From positions 62,001-126,000 of the forward strand of contig JAWPMV010000001.1 of NCBI GenBank assembly GCA_033391075.1: a stretch of DNA of 64,000 bases. The letters are read 5' to 3'. Position 1 is the first letter of the stretch. Every line of letters begins with the position of its first letter. Under the pieces are notes generated by a model, which ran no database searches, was not told the DNA's origin, and saw only the letters and a list, made by a program, of their open reading frames with translations. The stretch is from Bacteroidia bacterium (GTDB taxonomy: Bacteria; Bacteroidota; Bacteroidia; J057). A program made the translations under genes and the position numbers. Below are positions 53,896 to 61,797 of this stretch, piece after piece.

Positions 53896-56334
53896 ATGGC
53901 AGATAAGCCACATCTCAAACTTAACTCTGCTCAACAACTTGAAAGCTCAATTGAAATGAAATTTAACTATGGCTTTCCTGAGGAGGAGGAAAAAGATAAA
54001 AAAACAAAGGATACTGATTACGAATTTAAAATAGTTCCATTCAGGGGGTACCTAAGTCGAATTAATTCTGAAATTCAGCGTAGGAGATCAGAGAGGAATC
54101 TTTTATTACAAGTCCCTTCCCATATTAACTATGTTAAAATCTCGTTTGTGGGCCAATTTAATATAGAAAAGTACTATTCAGGCTGGATTAATGATTTTGG
54201 CTTGCTAGGTGTGAATTTTTCAAAGTTTAATAAAGAAGGATTATTTGCTGTGGCAGATGAAGAGAGGCTTCATAATTTTCTTGAAAATATTAACAATTTT
54301 ATTATAAAAGAGTCTGGGGTTAATACTAGTATCGAATACAATCGAAAAATCTTGTATGTAGATGAATTTGAACTACTTACAACTGAAGATATCATTAATT
54401 ATCAAGAAGTTGGTTCTTTAATGAACTTTCAATTAGTGAACTACCCAATAGAGTCTCCTGAGGGTAATCTGATTTTGAATCATCTGTATGGTTTTCTTGA
54501 AAGTAATCAGATTATTTATAGTTTGAATTCTGATTCCAATGTTCTTGAAATTGAAAGGGCTTCATCAGAAATAATTGAAGAAATAGTTCGGAATTTTGAT
54601 ATAATTTTGAATGTTACTTCTTCGATTTCCCCTGTAATTGGTCCTTCCTCCTTCAACATTCCTGAAAGGTCATATGGGTTCGTAGTGTCAAATCCTAATG
54701 ATGATTTGCCTATAATTGGAATAATTGATACAGGAATCAGCAACTCTACTCCGCTGGGTCCTATTATTATAGATGATGATTCTTTTAACCTGACAGATTC
54801 GAGTCCATTTATTGACACTGCTAATGATGGTTATGGGCATGGAACTGCTGTAGGAGCATTAGCTGCTTTAGGCCGTAAGGCCTACCAGGCAAATTACAGA
54901 GGGGATATTGCAGCGGATGCTAAGCTGCTATCTATGAAAGTTTTTGAAGGCGATAACGATTATTTGTCTCAAATTAAAGTCTTAAGTCTCCTAAAAAGAG
55001 CTAAATCAAAATATCCGGAAATTAAGATCTTTGTTCTTACAATTTGTTTCAAGGAAAATAAATTAACTAACCAGGATATTTCTACTTATGCATTCGAATT
55101 AGATAGATTTTCTCATGAAAATGATTGTTTAATATTTATAAGTACAGGAAATAATAATGAAGCTGCTAACCAAGCAAATTATGATTTAAGCTATTTTTTA
55201 AATGAGGAGACAAATATATGTTCGCCTGCGGAGAGCATGAATAATATTATTATTGGTGCTGCCGCTGGGAATATGAAAGACGGTGTTTTTAAGGGGATAT
55301 CAAATGGAATGGAATTCCCTACACTCTACACACGGAAGGGAAATATTGAACTAATACCTACGTATCCTAAGACTAAACAAAACAAAAACCTTTTCAAACC
55401 GGATGTAATTGAATTCGGAGGAGATTATGAAGTCTATGGTAGCTTTATTGTACAAGGTGAAGAGGCTTCTATTGAAGTCTTGTCTTCTAATCCGGCAGAA
55501 GGTTATTATAGTCATATAGGTACAAGCTTTTCAACACCCTTAGTGTCCAACATTGCTGCCCAAATTCTTAAACTATATCCATCTTTGAAGTCCCAAACTA
55601 TAAAAGCCTTAATTATTAATGCCGCTTCCTCGGATAAAATTCCTTTTGAAGATCAATTTTCTAAGCTAAGAAATAGACTAGTTGGCCATGGTCTTGTAAA
55701 CCCTTCCAGGAGCCTATTATCAAACGATAATCATATAAATTTCGTTATTGAAGACGAAATTTCTCCTGGAGAATTAAAGGTAATGCCAATAAATCTTCCT
55801 AGATATTTAACAGAAGATGATTTAGGGAAACGTAGAGGTTTATTAAAGGTTTCTTTAACACTTTGTTTTAGCTTTGATCCTGTATTTAATAACCATCTGG
55901 GGTATTGTCCTATTCATATGGCATTTTCAATTTTTCGAAATCATACTGCTCATCAAATCATTCAAAAAGAAGATGAAATCAAATCTAAATTAAAATCAGC
56001 CATTTCTTGGTCGCAGAATAATAGGTATAAACAAAGACCAATTCCTGCTTCTAATTCTCAGAAACTTCAATTTATGATTAATGTGAATGAATTATTAGAT
56101 GAAGATTCGATATTTAAATTAGCCGTTCATTGTTTTCTTAGTCCGCAAATACTCTCAATTGATAAGTATCAAATTAGCCATCCGTTTTCAATGGCTATTT
56201 CAATAGAAGAAAACTTGCCTGAATCCAGGCAAACTGGAAGGCTTTATTCGGAATTAATAGAAATCAATAATCTTGAAAGCATTTCCGAAATTGAAATTGA
56301 TGCTAATGAGTTGGGAGATCTTGAATTAGAATAA
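53896..56334 (+). CDS. S8 (subtilisin-like) protease, IetS-like antiphage component
   Basis: An 812-residue cytoplasmic subtilase: no signal peptide or membrane segment. Residues 1-260 are an unrecognised N-terminal part. The protease domain carries D278 (GIIDTGIS), H315 (YGHGTAVGA) and S544 (GTSFSTP), with a large insertion between His and Ser; the last 200 residues are beta-rich. A cytoplasmic subtilase next to a small AAA+ ATPase matches the IetAS defence pair, but here the two genes converge, stop to stop, with 23 bp between. Codon use is AT-rich compared with the core genes. The cellular target is unknown; protease activation by phage-triggered ATPase is inference. Confidence 0.82.
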   Translation: MADKPHLKLNSAQQLESSIEMKFNYGFPEEEEKDKKTKDTDYEFKIVPFRGYLSRINSEIQRRRSERNLLLQVPSHINYVKISFVGQFNIEKYYSGWINDFGLLGVNFSKFNKEGLFAVADEERLHNFLENINNFIIKESGVNTSIEYNRKILYVDEFELLTTEDIINYQEVGSLMNFQLVNYPIESPEGNLILNHLYGFLESNQIIYSLNSDSNVLEIERASSEIIEEIVRNFDIILNVTSSISPVIGPSSFNIPERSYGFVVSNPNDDLPIIGIIDTGISNSTPLGPIIIDDDSFNLTDSSPFIDTANDGYGHGTAVGALAALGRKAYQANYRGDIAADAKLLSMKVFEGDNDYLSQIKVLSLLKRAKSKYPEIKIFVLTICFKENKLTNQDISTYAFELDRFSHENDCLIFISTGNNNEAANQANYDLSYFLNEETNICSPAESMNNIIIGAAAGNMKDGVFKGISNGMEFPTLYTRKGNIELIPTYPKTKQNKNLFKPDVIEFGGDYEVYGSFIVQGEEASIEVLSSNPAEGYYSHIGTSFSTPLVSNIAAQILKLYPSLKSQTIKALIINAASSDKIPFEDQFSKLRNRLVGHGLVNPSRSLLSNDNHINFVIEDEISPGELKVMPINLPRYLTEDDLGKRRGLLKVSLTLCFSFDPVFNNHLGYCPIHMAFSIFRNHTAHQIIQKEDEIKSKLKSAISWSQNNRYKQRPIPASNSQKLQFMINVNELLDEDSIFKLAVHCFLSPQILSIDKYQISHPFSMAISIEENLPESRQTGRLYSELIEINNLESISEIEIDANELGDLELE

Positions 56335-56335
56335 C

Positions 56336-56358
56336 ATAATATCTTGTAAAGATATTAT
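56336..56358. terminator. short bidirectional hairpin between convergent protease and AAA genes
   Basis: Perfect 10-bp arms ATAATATCTT / AAGATATTAT with a 3-base loop, exactly between the two stop codons (last base overlaps the AAA stop). No clear T-run. Confidence 0.55.
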
Positions 56359-57380
56359 TACTCTGCGTCTAAAGCCCTTTTCTCTTCTTGAATTAATTCA
56401 TTCCAAATGGCGGTACTAATAATAGGGTGGGAAATACTTTTTTGGGATAAGATACTTCTCTTGATTGCCGTCACTAATGTTTTTTGGATACTATAATACG
56501 ATAGATTTTGAGCACCCTCAATTATTTTATTAACAGTTTTTGAGGATTTGTCAAATTTGAAAATTCCATCTTTAAGAGTGAGTGAAATTAATTCTTTGAT
56601 CCTTTTCGTATTAGGCAATTGAAACTCAATACTTAAGTCAAATCTACGCAAAAGAGCTTCATCTATCATTTTCTTCTGATTAGTCGCTGCAATGACAAGG
56701 CTGTCTTGAGGCAAATAATCAAATAATTGAAGAATTGTATTTACAACTCTTTTCATTTCTCCATGATCCTGGTCATAATCTCTTACTTTGCCAATAGAGT
56801 CAAACTCATCAAGAAATATTATACATTCTTCTGAAGATGATTTTCGAAAAATCTTTGCAAGATTTTTACTAGTCTCTCCAAGTTTAGAAGAGACTATTGC
56901 TCCCAGATTTACAACTACCATTAATTTTTCTAGCTCTCCTGCAATTACATAGGAAGTAAGTGTTTTTCCACATCCAGATGGCCCATGAAGAAGGATTTTA
57001 TTAGAAATTGGTAAATCATGTTGTCTTAATAGGTCGATGTTTTGGTGTTCTTGGATAAGAAATTGTAACTTTTCTTTAATGTTATCTTCACAAACTAAAT
57101 TGTTAAGTCGATAATCTGAGGTGAGTTTCTCTAAAATGAGATCTCCAAACTCTCTTTCATCAACCCTATTATAATATTCTTTCGTACCTACCTTGGTAAT
57201 TCCGCTTATTTGTTGCTGACGCAACGATTCTTTTAGGATAGACTGAAGTTGGACCGCGAAATTGACCTTTTTCGTTTTCTTAGAATGCTCAATAAGTTTG
57301 TTTAAGACATCCATTAGTCTTTCTTGATCATTTTCCAGACCATATTTTGCAATGTCTTTTATATAATCAAATTGGCTCAT
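56358..57380 (-). CDS. AAA+ ATPase, IetA-like antiphage component
   Basis: A 340-residue AAA ATPase. N-terminal helical part (1-100), Walker A GPSGCGKT (133-140), Walker B IIFLDE (187-192), sensor 1 N234 in AATN, and arginine finger in RRFD (R245/R246), so it belongs to the classical AAA (FtsH/proteasome-like) clade, oligomeric. It is short, lacking any C-terminal effector, and probably works with the convergent subtilase. In other known defence loci of this type, as I recall, the ATPase and protease genes are in one operon; here they are on opposite strands, so expression would be separately controlled. Confidence 0.82.
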   Translation of the reverse strand: MSQFDYIKDIAKYGLENDQERLMDVLNKLIEHSKKTKKVNFAVQLQSILKESLRQQQISGITKVGTKEYYNRVDEREFGDLILEKLTSDYRLNNLVCEDNIKEKLQFLIQEHQNIDLLRQHDLPISNKILLHGPSGCGKTLTSYVIAGELEKLMVVVNLGAIVSSKLGETSKNLAKIFRKSSSEECIIFLDEFDSIGKVRDYDQDHGEMKRVVNTILQLFDYLPQDSLVIAATNQKKMIDEALLRRFDLSIEFQLPNTKRIKELISLTLKDGIFKFDKSSKTVNKIIEGAQNLSYYSIQKTLVTAIKRSILSQKSISHPIISTAIWNELIQEEKRALDAE

Positions 57381-57691
57381 TCTGGTATTAAAGTAAGGAA
57401 AAAAATAGAAAGTGCTTTTGTTTTGCTAAAAAAAATTGCAAAAATTAAACAACTTGTATTAAAACAAACATTGATTCTTTAATAATACGATTTGGTTCTG
57501 CTATCAACTAATAATTGTTCTCTAAGACAAGTTGGGAAATTGTTGGAGTAATTAAAATTACTTATTCGCGTAATAATTACCATCTAATCCTTTGCTCCAA
57601 TTTATTTTTATACTCGTCCCACTTGCGCCTTTATCGGCATTGCCTCTTTGTGAATCTTTTTTCCGTAAATTTGTTCTCAATCAAAAACACC
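57381..57691. other. AT-rich 311-bp divergent intergenic region
   Basis: Between the AAA gene (minus strand) and the ABC-TOPRIM gene (plus strand). Contains the -7 box TAAATTTG at 57666-57673 for the latter. The open frame before 57692 on the plus strand has no family-like sequence, and no small gene or repeat was seen. Promoter of the AAA gene not identified. Confidence 0.6.
57664..57677 (+). promoter_or_regulatory. promoter -7 element of the ABC-TOPRIM gene
   Basis: CGTAAATTTGTTCT, identical over 14 bases to 53799-53812; TAAATTTG ends 18 bp before ATG 57692, so the leader would be very short. Confidence 0.5.
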
Positions 57692-59617
57692 ATGAAAATA
57701 AGATTACAAGGAAAATTTAGATCCCTATCTGATTTTGAAACTCCCGTGTTACCTAATCTTTGCATAATTACAGGGCTTAATGGATCTGGTAAATCACAAC
57801 TATTAAGTTTACTGAATAATCTAAATGATCGACAGGAAAAGGAGGTCTTCTATGACGGTTATAACTTTAAGATTGAAATTATTTCTGACTCCTATGTTCC
57901 TGGTAAAATTGCCAATTTTCACTTCAATGGAATAAGCTTTAGTCATGATCCTTCATTTAGAGAAACCCCTGAGGCAATTAAACACAGAATTAGTTCGAAT
58001 TTAAATACAATTCGATCAGGAAGCACTGGATATAAATACTCGAAAATAATTGAAAGTATTTCTAAGGCTTCTGGTAAGCCTCTAGACCAACTAACACAAA
58101 AGGATATTGTTGATTATGAAATTTCACCAAAAGACCTAATTGGAGATGAATTTTTTAGAGACCATATACACGAGGTTTTCTATTATTATTGCTGGATTAG
58201 AGAAGAAAATCAAGCAAAAAGTTACAGAAACGAAAAGTTTAGAACTTCCTTTGAGATTTTCTCAAATGAAGAATTCGATAAAAAGTACGAAGCACCTTGG
58301 ATATTAATCAACAAGTTCTTGGAGAAGATCAAATCGCACTATCTGGTTGAAGGAATTTCTGTAGAAGAGTTTTATAAAGACAAAAACTTTATACCTAAAC
58401 TCCGCCATAAAGAATCAAATGAGCTTATCCGATTTAACAGCCTATCATCTGGTGAAAGAGTTATGATGTCTTTGGCTGTAAGTCTATATAATTTTTATGT
58501 AAGTGGATCTCATACTTACCCTAGCATATTATTGTTAGACGAACCAGATGCGATGCTCCATCCCTCCTTAACCCGAGATTTTCTCGAAGTAATTCAGGAA
58601 GAAATTGTTAATAAGCGAAATATTAAAGTTTTCCTGACAACTCATTCCCCTTCGACAGTTGCTTTAGTAGATGAAAATTTTCTCTATGGGATGTCAGCAA
58701 CTGGCAAAAGATTTTTTAAAACTACAAAAGATAAAGCATTGTCTTTATTAACCTCAGGCTTGAATACTTTAAGTATTGATTATGAAAATAGGAGACAGAT
58801 TTTTGTAGAGAGCAAATATGACCAAGAGTTTTATGAGTTAATAGCTAGCAAAATAAAAGACCAACTCATTGAGGGCATTTCCCTGCATTTTATACCTTCT
58901 GGAATTGATAAGGTTCCTGTTTCAAACGAAGTGCCGGATGGCGATAGTAAACGTGTGCGTAATGTAGTAAAAGCGTTGTCTGAAGATGGCGGAAATAGAA
59001 ATATTTTTGGGATAATTGATTGGGACGGTAAAAATAGCCCAAGCATGAATGTCTTTGTTAATGGAAATAGTATTAGATACAGTCTTGAAAACTATATATT
59101 TGATCCCATAATATTGTCTGCCTTTTTATTGGATCTGCAAATTCTGTCAAGAGATCAATTAGGTTTAAGCGATAAAGAGAATTATACAGATCTAAAAACC
59201 TTCTCTGATTTAAGATTGAAGGGAATTTCTGATTTTATTTGCGAAAAGATTAAAGCTAATATAAAACTTGAAAATTTAATTGGTGGCACAAGTACAGTGC
59301 AATACTTAAATGGTAGTAGGATTGAAGTGCCTAAATGGTACTTAGAATATCCTGCCCATGAATTAGAGAATTCCGTAATTGATACATTTCCAAAATTAAG
59401 GTCCGAGTTCGGCCAAAAGGTGAATATGCCTAATAAGCAGAAATGTCTTGACAGCGATAAAAACCAATCTTCAAAGAAAGAAATTGAGGCGAAATTTGAA
59501 AATAGACTTAAACAGCTAATTAAAAGGAAGATTGTCACCAAAACTTTTGACAATCTTCCTGGATTTATTCCTGTCGAAATCAAGGATCTACTCTTGGGTA
59601 TTCAAAAAAAGAGCTGA
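57692..59617 (+). CDS. fused ABC-type ATPase and TOPRIM/DUF4435-like protein (PARIS- or OLD-like defence)
   Basis: A 641-residue cytoplasmic protein. N-terminal ATPase: Walker A GLNGSGKS (28-35), a long inserted helical region (60-245), signature LSSGE (251-255), Walker B LLLDEPDA (D283, E284) and H-loop TTHSP (H318). C-terminal half: acidic motif IFVES (E373), DxD as GIIDWDG (D443, D445) and ENYIFDP (E466), which matches TOPRIM/DUF4435 architecture. This combines in one chain what PARIS encodes as AriA and AriB; OLD nucleases have a comparable layout. ATG 57692 starts directly before the ATPase; the open frame upstream (to 57515) has no domain. AT-rich, likely acquired. It should sense a phage component and act through the TOPRIM part. 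Confidence 0.83.
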   Translation: MKIRLQGKFRSLSDFETPVLPNLCIITGLNGSGKSQLLSLLNNLNDRQEKEVFYDGYNFKIEIISDSYVPGKIANFHFNGISFSHDPSFRETPEAIKHRISSNLNTIRSGSTGYKYSKIIESISKASGKPLDQLTQKDIVDYEISPKDLIGDEFFRDHIHEVFYYYCWIREENQAKSYRNEKFRTSFEIFSNEEFDKKYEAPWILINKFLEKIKSHYLVEGISVEEFYKDKNFIPKLRHKESNELIRFNSLSSGERVMMSLAVSLYNFYVSGSHTYPSILLLDEPDAMLHPSLTRDFLEVIQEEIVNKRNIKVFLTTHSPSTVALVDENFLYGMSATGKRFFKTTKDKALSLLTSGLNTLSIDYENRRQIFVESKYDQEFYELIASKIKDQLIEGISLHFIPSGIDKVPVSNEVPDGDSKRVRNVVKALSEDGGNRNIFGIIDWDGKNSPSMNVFVNGNSIRYSLENYIFDPIILSAFLLDLQILSRDQLGLSDKENYTDLKTFSDLRLKGISDFICEKIKANIKLENLIGGTSTVQYLNGSRIEVPKWYLEYPAHELENSVIDTFPKLRSEFGQKVNMPNKQKCLDSDKNQSSKKEIEAKFENRLKQLIKRKIVTKTFDNLPGFIPVEIKDLLLGIQKKS

Positions 59618-59625
59618 AGCTTATT

Positions 59626-61113
59626 TTATTCAAAATTCAACCTCCTCCTCCTCTCTCTAACTCCCTCATTATACTTCTGAATCCTGCACTTCCTCGAACA
59701 AAACTTTGCCGATTTTCGCTTCATGATTGCCTGTTTCCCACAGTTCTGGCAAGTGATTTCATAGCCATGAATCTCCTTATTCTGCACAATAACTTTCTCA
59801 ACTACCTTTTCAATGATATCGGGGTTTTTGGGTGCAGACGGGTCGTGTCTGCGTGTATGCGCATGCACTTTGTAGCCAATTTTTGAGGATTCCGGTTTTG
59901 ATTTCGGAGGAGCTTGTCCAGGGATTTGTGTAGGCTCAATTCCCGTAATTTGAAAGTTTCGAGATTGAAGAAAAGCTCCCAATCGCTGAAGCTGAATCTC
60001 ATAAGCTGTCTTATCTGAAGACGCTTCCAATGCTCCAAATTCAATTCCTTCGCGAGTTGACCTGGCTTTGTATACCCAACAGAATCTATGGCAAAGAATA
60101 TTAAGAATCTCAGCCAAAACAATAAAGAATACCGCTATCCATGCATTGCCACCTGCGAGCTCGTCGTTTTTCATGAGTGCTGTAGAGAGTTGTGATTGTG
60201 TTTGGCGGTTTTGACGTTCGCGATTGTCTCGGGCTTTGCTGAGTTCATTCTGCATTTTGTCTGATAAGGCAATGGCTTCATTGTTGAGCCGATCTCTGAG
60301 GGTACGGTATTTCTTAGGATCATATCGCTTGATGGATTCCCGCTTTTGGTCGATGGAGGATTGGTAGTTTTGGACAATGCGGAGGGAGTCGCTGGTCCAT
60401 GTGCTTTTAGTTGCCAATTGACTATTCTGAGCTCCGAGCTTTAAGTGCGCGGATTTGTCATTGATCTGATAGACCAGGAGGTATAATCCTAAACCACTTC
60501 CTACGATGGATAGGAGAGAAGTACCCACGGCCTGGTATAAAAGACTCGAACCTGCTTTCTCTTTTTTGACTTTGGCTTTGAAAAAGTCAGAGAGTGAACG
60601 GGTTTTGACGATCTCATTGAGAGATACCAGGCCTATGCACATAATGAGGCTAATGACTCCAATGATGCCATCTGTGAGGGTGATTCCTTCCTCTAAGATG
60701 CGGTTGATGTTGAAGGACAGGAATACTCTTAGAAACAGCAGGGTAATCCCTGAGAGGTAGGGGAAGAGCTGTTTAAAAGCATTGGAAAAAAGGAACTGCA
60801 TGCTTTTTCGATCCCGGTAGGTTACGGGAGCGAGGTCTTCTTGAAAACCTTCGTAATCGTCTTTGCGATCTGCGAGGGTTTGGCTGTCTTCGTAAATGTC
60901 TGTTCCCAGATATTCACGGGTGGAACGATTGAAAAATGGAATGCCCAGCCTTGATTTAGATATTTGGGCGCCAATAAATCCTGGTAGACTCTTCTGATCT
61001 TGGGTCTTTGGAGAGGAAGTCTGAGATTCAAACCCTCTGCTTTCCAGATCCGATAGATCTTTTTGTGATTCCAGCCATATCCCAGATTTCTTAGGTAATG
61101 GAAAACCATCCAA
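59626..61113 (-). CDS. membrane protein with C-terminal zinc-finger-like motif; 5' end disrupted by IS3 remnant
   Basis: The open frame (495 residues) includes about 60 residues read through the IS3 remnant in a different frame. Clear sequence of its own starts near FFNRSTREYLG (about 60935) and shows hydrophobic segments (about 115-135, 145-165, 195-215 and 320-345), a central charged coiled stretch (about 245-315) and a C-terminal CxxC...CxxxC motif (CQNCGK ... FCSRKCR). True start is uncertain: ATG 61113 lies in the IS remnant, and ATG 60801 (MQFLFS) is the first one inside the unambiguous part. Its stop is 8 bp from the stop of the convergent ABC-TOPRIM gene. Function not recognised; the family is likely carried on mobile DNA. 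Confidence 0.55.
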   Translation of the reverse strand: MDGFPLPKKSGIWLESQKDLSDLESRGFESQTSSPKTQDQKSLPGFIGAQISKSRLGIPFFNRSTREYLGTDIYEDSQTLADRKDDYEGFQEDLAPVTYRDRKSMQFLFSNAFKQLFPYLSGITLLFLRVFLSFNINRILEEGITLTDGIIGVISLIMCIGLVSLNEIVKTRSLSDFFKAKVKKEKAGSSLLYQAVGTSLLSIVGSGLGLYLLVYQINDKSAHLKLGAQNSQLATKSTWTSDSLRIVQNYQSSIDQKRESIKRYDPKKYRTLRDRLNNEAIALSDKMQNELSKARDNRERQNRQTQSQLSTALMKNDELAGGNAWIAVFFIVLAEILNILCHRFCWVYKARSTREGIEFGALEASSDKTAYEIQLQRLGAFLQSRNFQITGIEPTQIPGQAPPKSKPESSKIGYKVHAHTRRHDPSAPKNPDIIEKVVEKVIVQNKEIHGYEITCQNCGKQAIMKRKSAKFCSRKCRIQKYNEGVRERRRRLNFE

Positions 61114-61283
61114 AATCCCCAGGCGATGAATCTATTTGTTATCTGATGTAAAAGATCGGCTATGTACTGATCCACTTCTTCAGGCCGGTGGCCTTGTTTG
61201 CGACGATAGTAGGTCTGACGCCGAAAGCTCAGAACAACACACTTACGCCGGACACTTCGATCCGGCTTAATCTGATCTACCAT
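60935..61283 (-). pseudogene. truncated IS3-family transposase OrfB
   Basis: Only the N-terminal HTH_21 part is present (from MVDQIKPDRS to LNQGWAF). The catalytic rve (DDE) domain should begin right after NQxWxxDF; here the sequence departs at WAFHF, and the following codons belong to another gene. The frame is open until 60822 but the tail is not transposase-like. Overlaps OrfA by 7 bases with a slippery heptamer upstream. Confidence 0.8.
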
Positions 61284-61579
61284 TTCTTCCCTTTGTCCCG
61301 GGCCGAAATCTTTTTTGCGTATTCGTAGCCTTCTTGCAAAATCTCATGATCGATCTTCAGCTCTGCATACATTTTCTTGAGCCTAGCATTCTCTTGTTCT
61401 AGCTGTTTGATCCGGCGTTTGTCCTCATCCTGTTCTATGGCCAGGTCTTTTTTCCATTTGTAGAAAGTAGCTGGGCTAATCTGATGGACGCGGCAGATTT
61501 CGTCCACGCTTTGACCAGCATCGTGTTTGGCCAGAATGGCCATCCGTTGGGTCTCTGTGAATTTGCTCTTTTTCATCAC
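61277..61579 (-). CDS. IS3-family transposase OrfA (HTH/leucine-zipper)
   Basis: A 100-residue IS3 OrfA: TETQRMAILAKHDAGQSVDEICRVHQISPATFYKWKKD helix-turn-helix, followed by a leucine-zipper-like KRRIKQLEQENARLKKMYAELK. The A-AAA-AAG slippery heptamer for -1 frameshifting lies at 61310-61316 (minus strand), in the correct frame to read into OrfB. The product is probably intact but the element lacks a full transposase. Confidence 0.88.
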   Translation of the reverse strand: MMKKSKFTETQRMAILAKHDAGQSVDEICRVHQISPATFYKWKKDLAIEQDEDKRRIKQLEQENARLKKMYAELKIDHEILQEGYEYAKKISARDKGKKW

Positions 61580-61797
61580 TGCTTTTGTTGAATGTAAAAA
61601 TTATCCATGATTTTTTCTACTTTTCAACGGGTGCTCCGTTTGGGAAGAGGACAATGCTGCTCGTCCTGAAAACCTTTGGAATTTTGTTATGTTTAAACTT
61701 CCTGATCTTAAAGAAACAGTTCATGGGTTATTGGAAAGTAAATGATTGGTATTTAAGAATTTCTCTACTTAGAATTTCTAACAATATCAACCTATCT

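Larger units (their letters stand above)
60935..61640 (-). mobile_element. IS3-family remnant
   Basis: Covers OrfA, truncated OrfB and the presumed upstream end. The catalytic half and one terminal repeat are lost at about 60935. The 61640 boundary is approximate; I could not identify a convincing terminal inverted repeat. Confidence 0.6.

Noticed and set aside
57515-57691. Extended N-terminus for the ABC-TOPRIM protein
   Set aside because: The extra 59 residues are unlike any domain, and the promoter -7 box lies inside this stretch; ATG 57692 is preferred.
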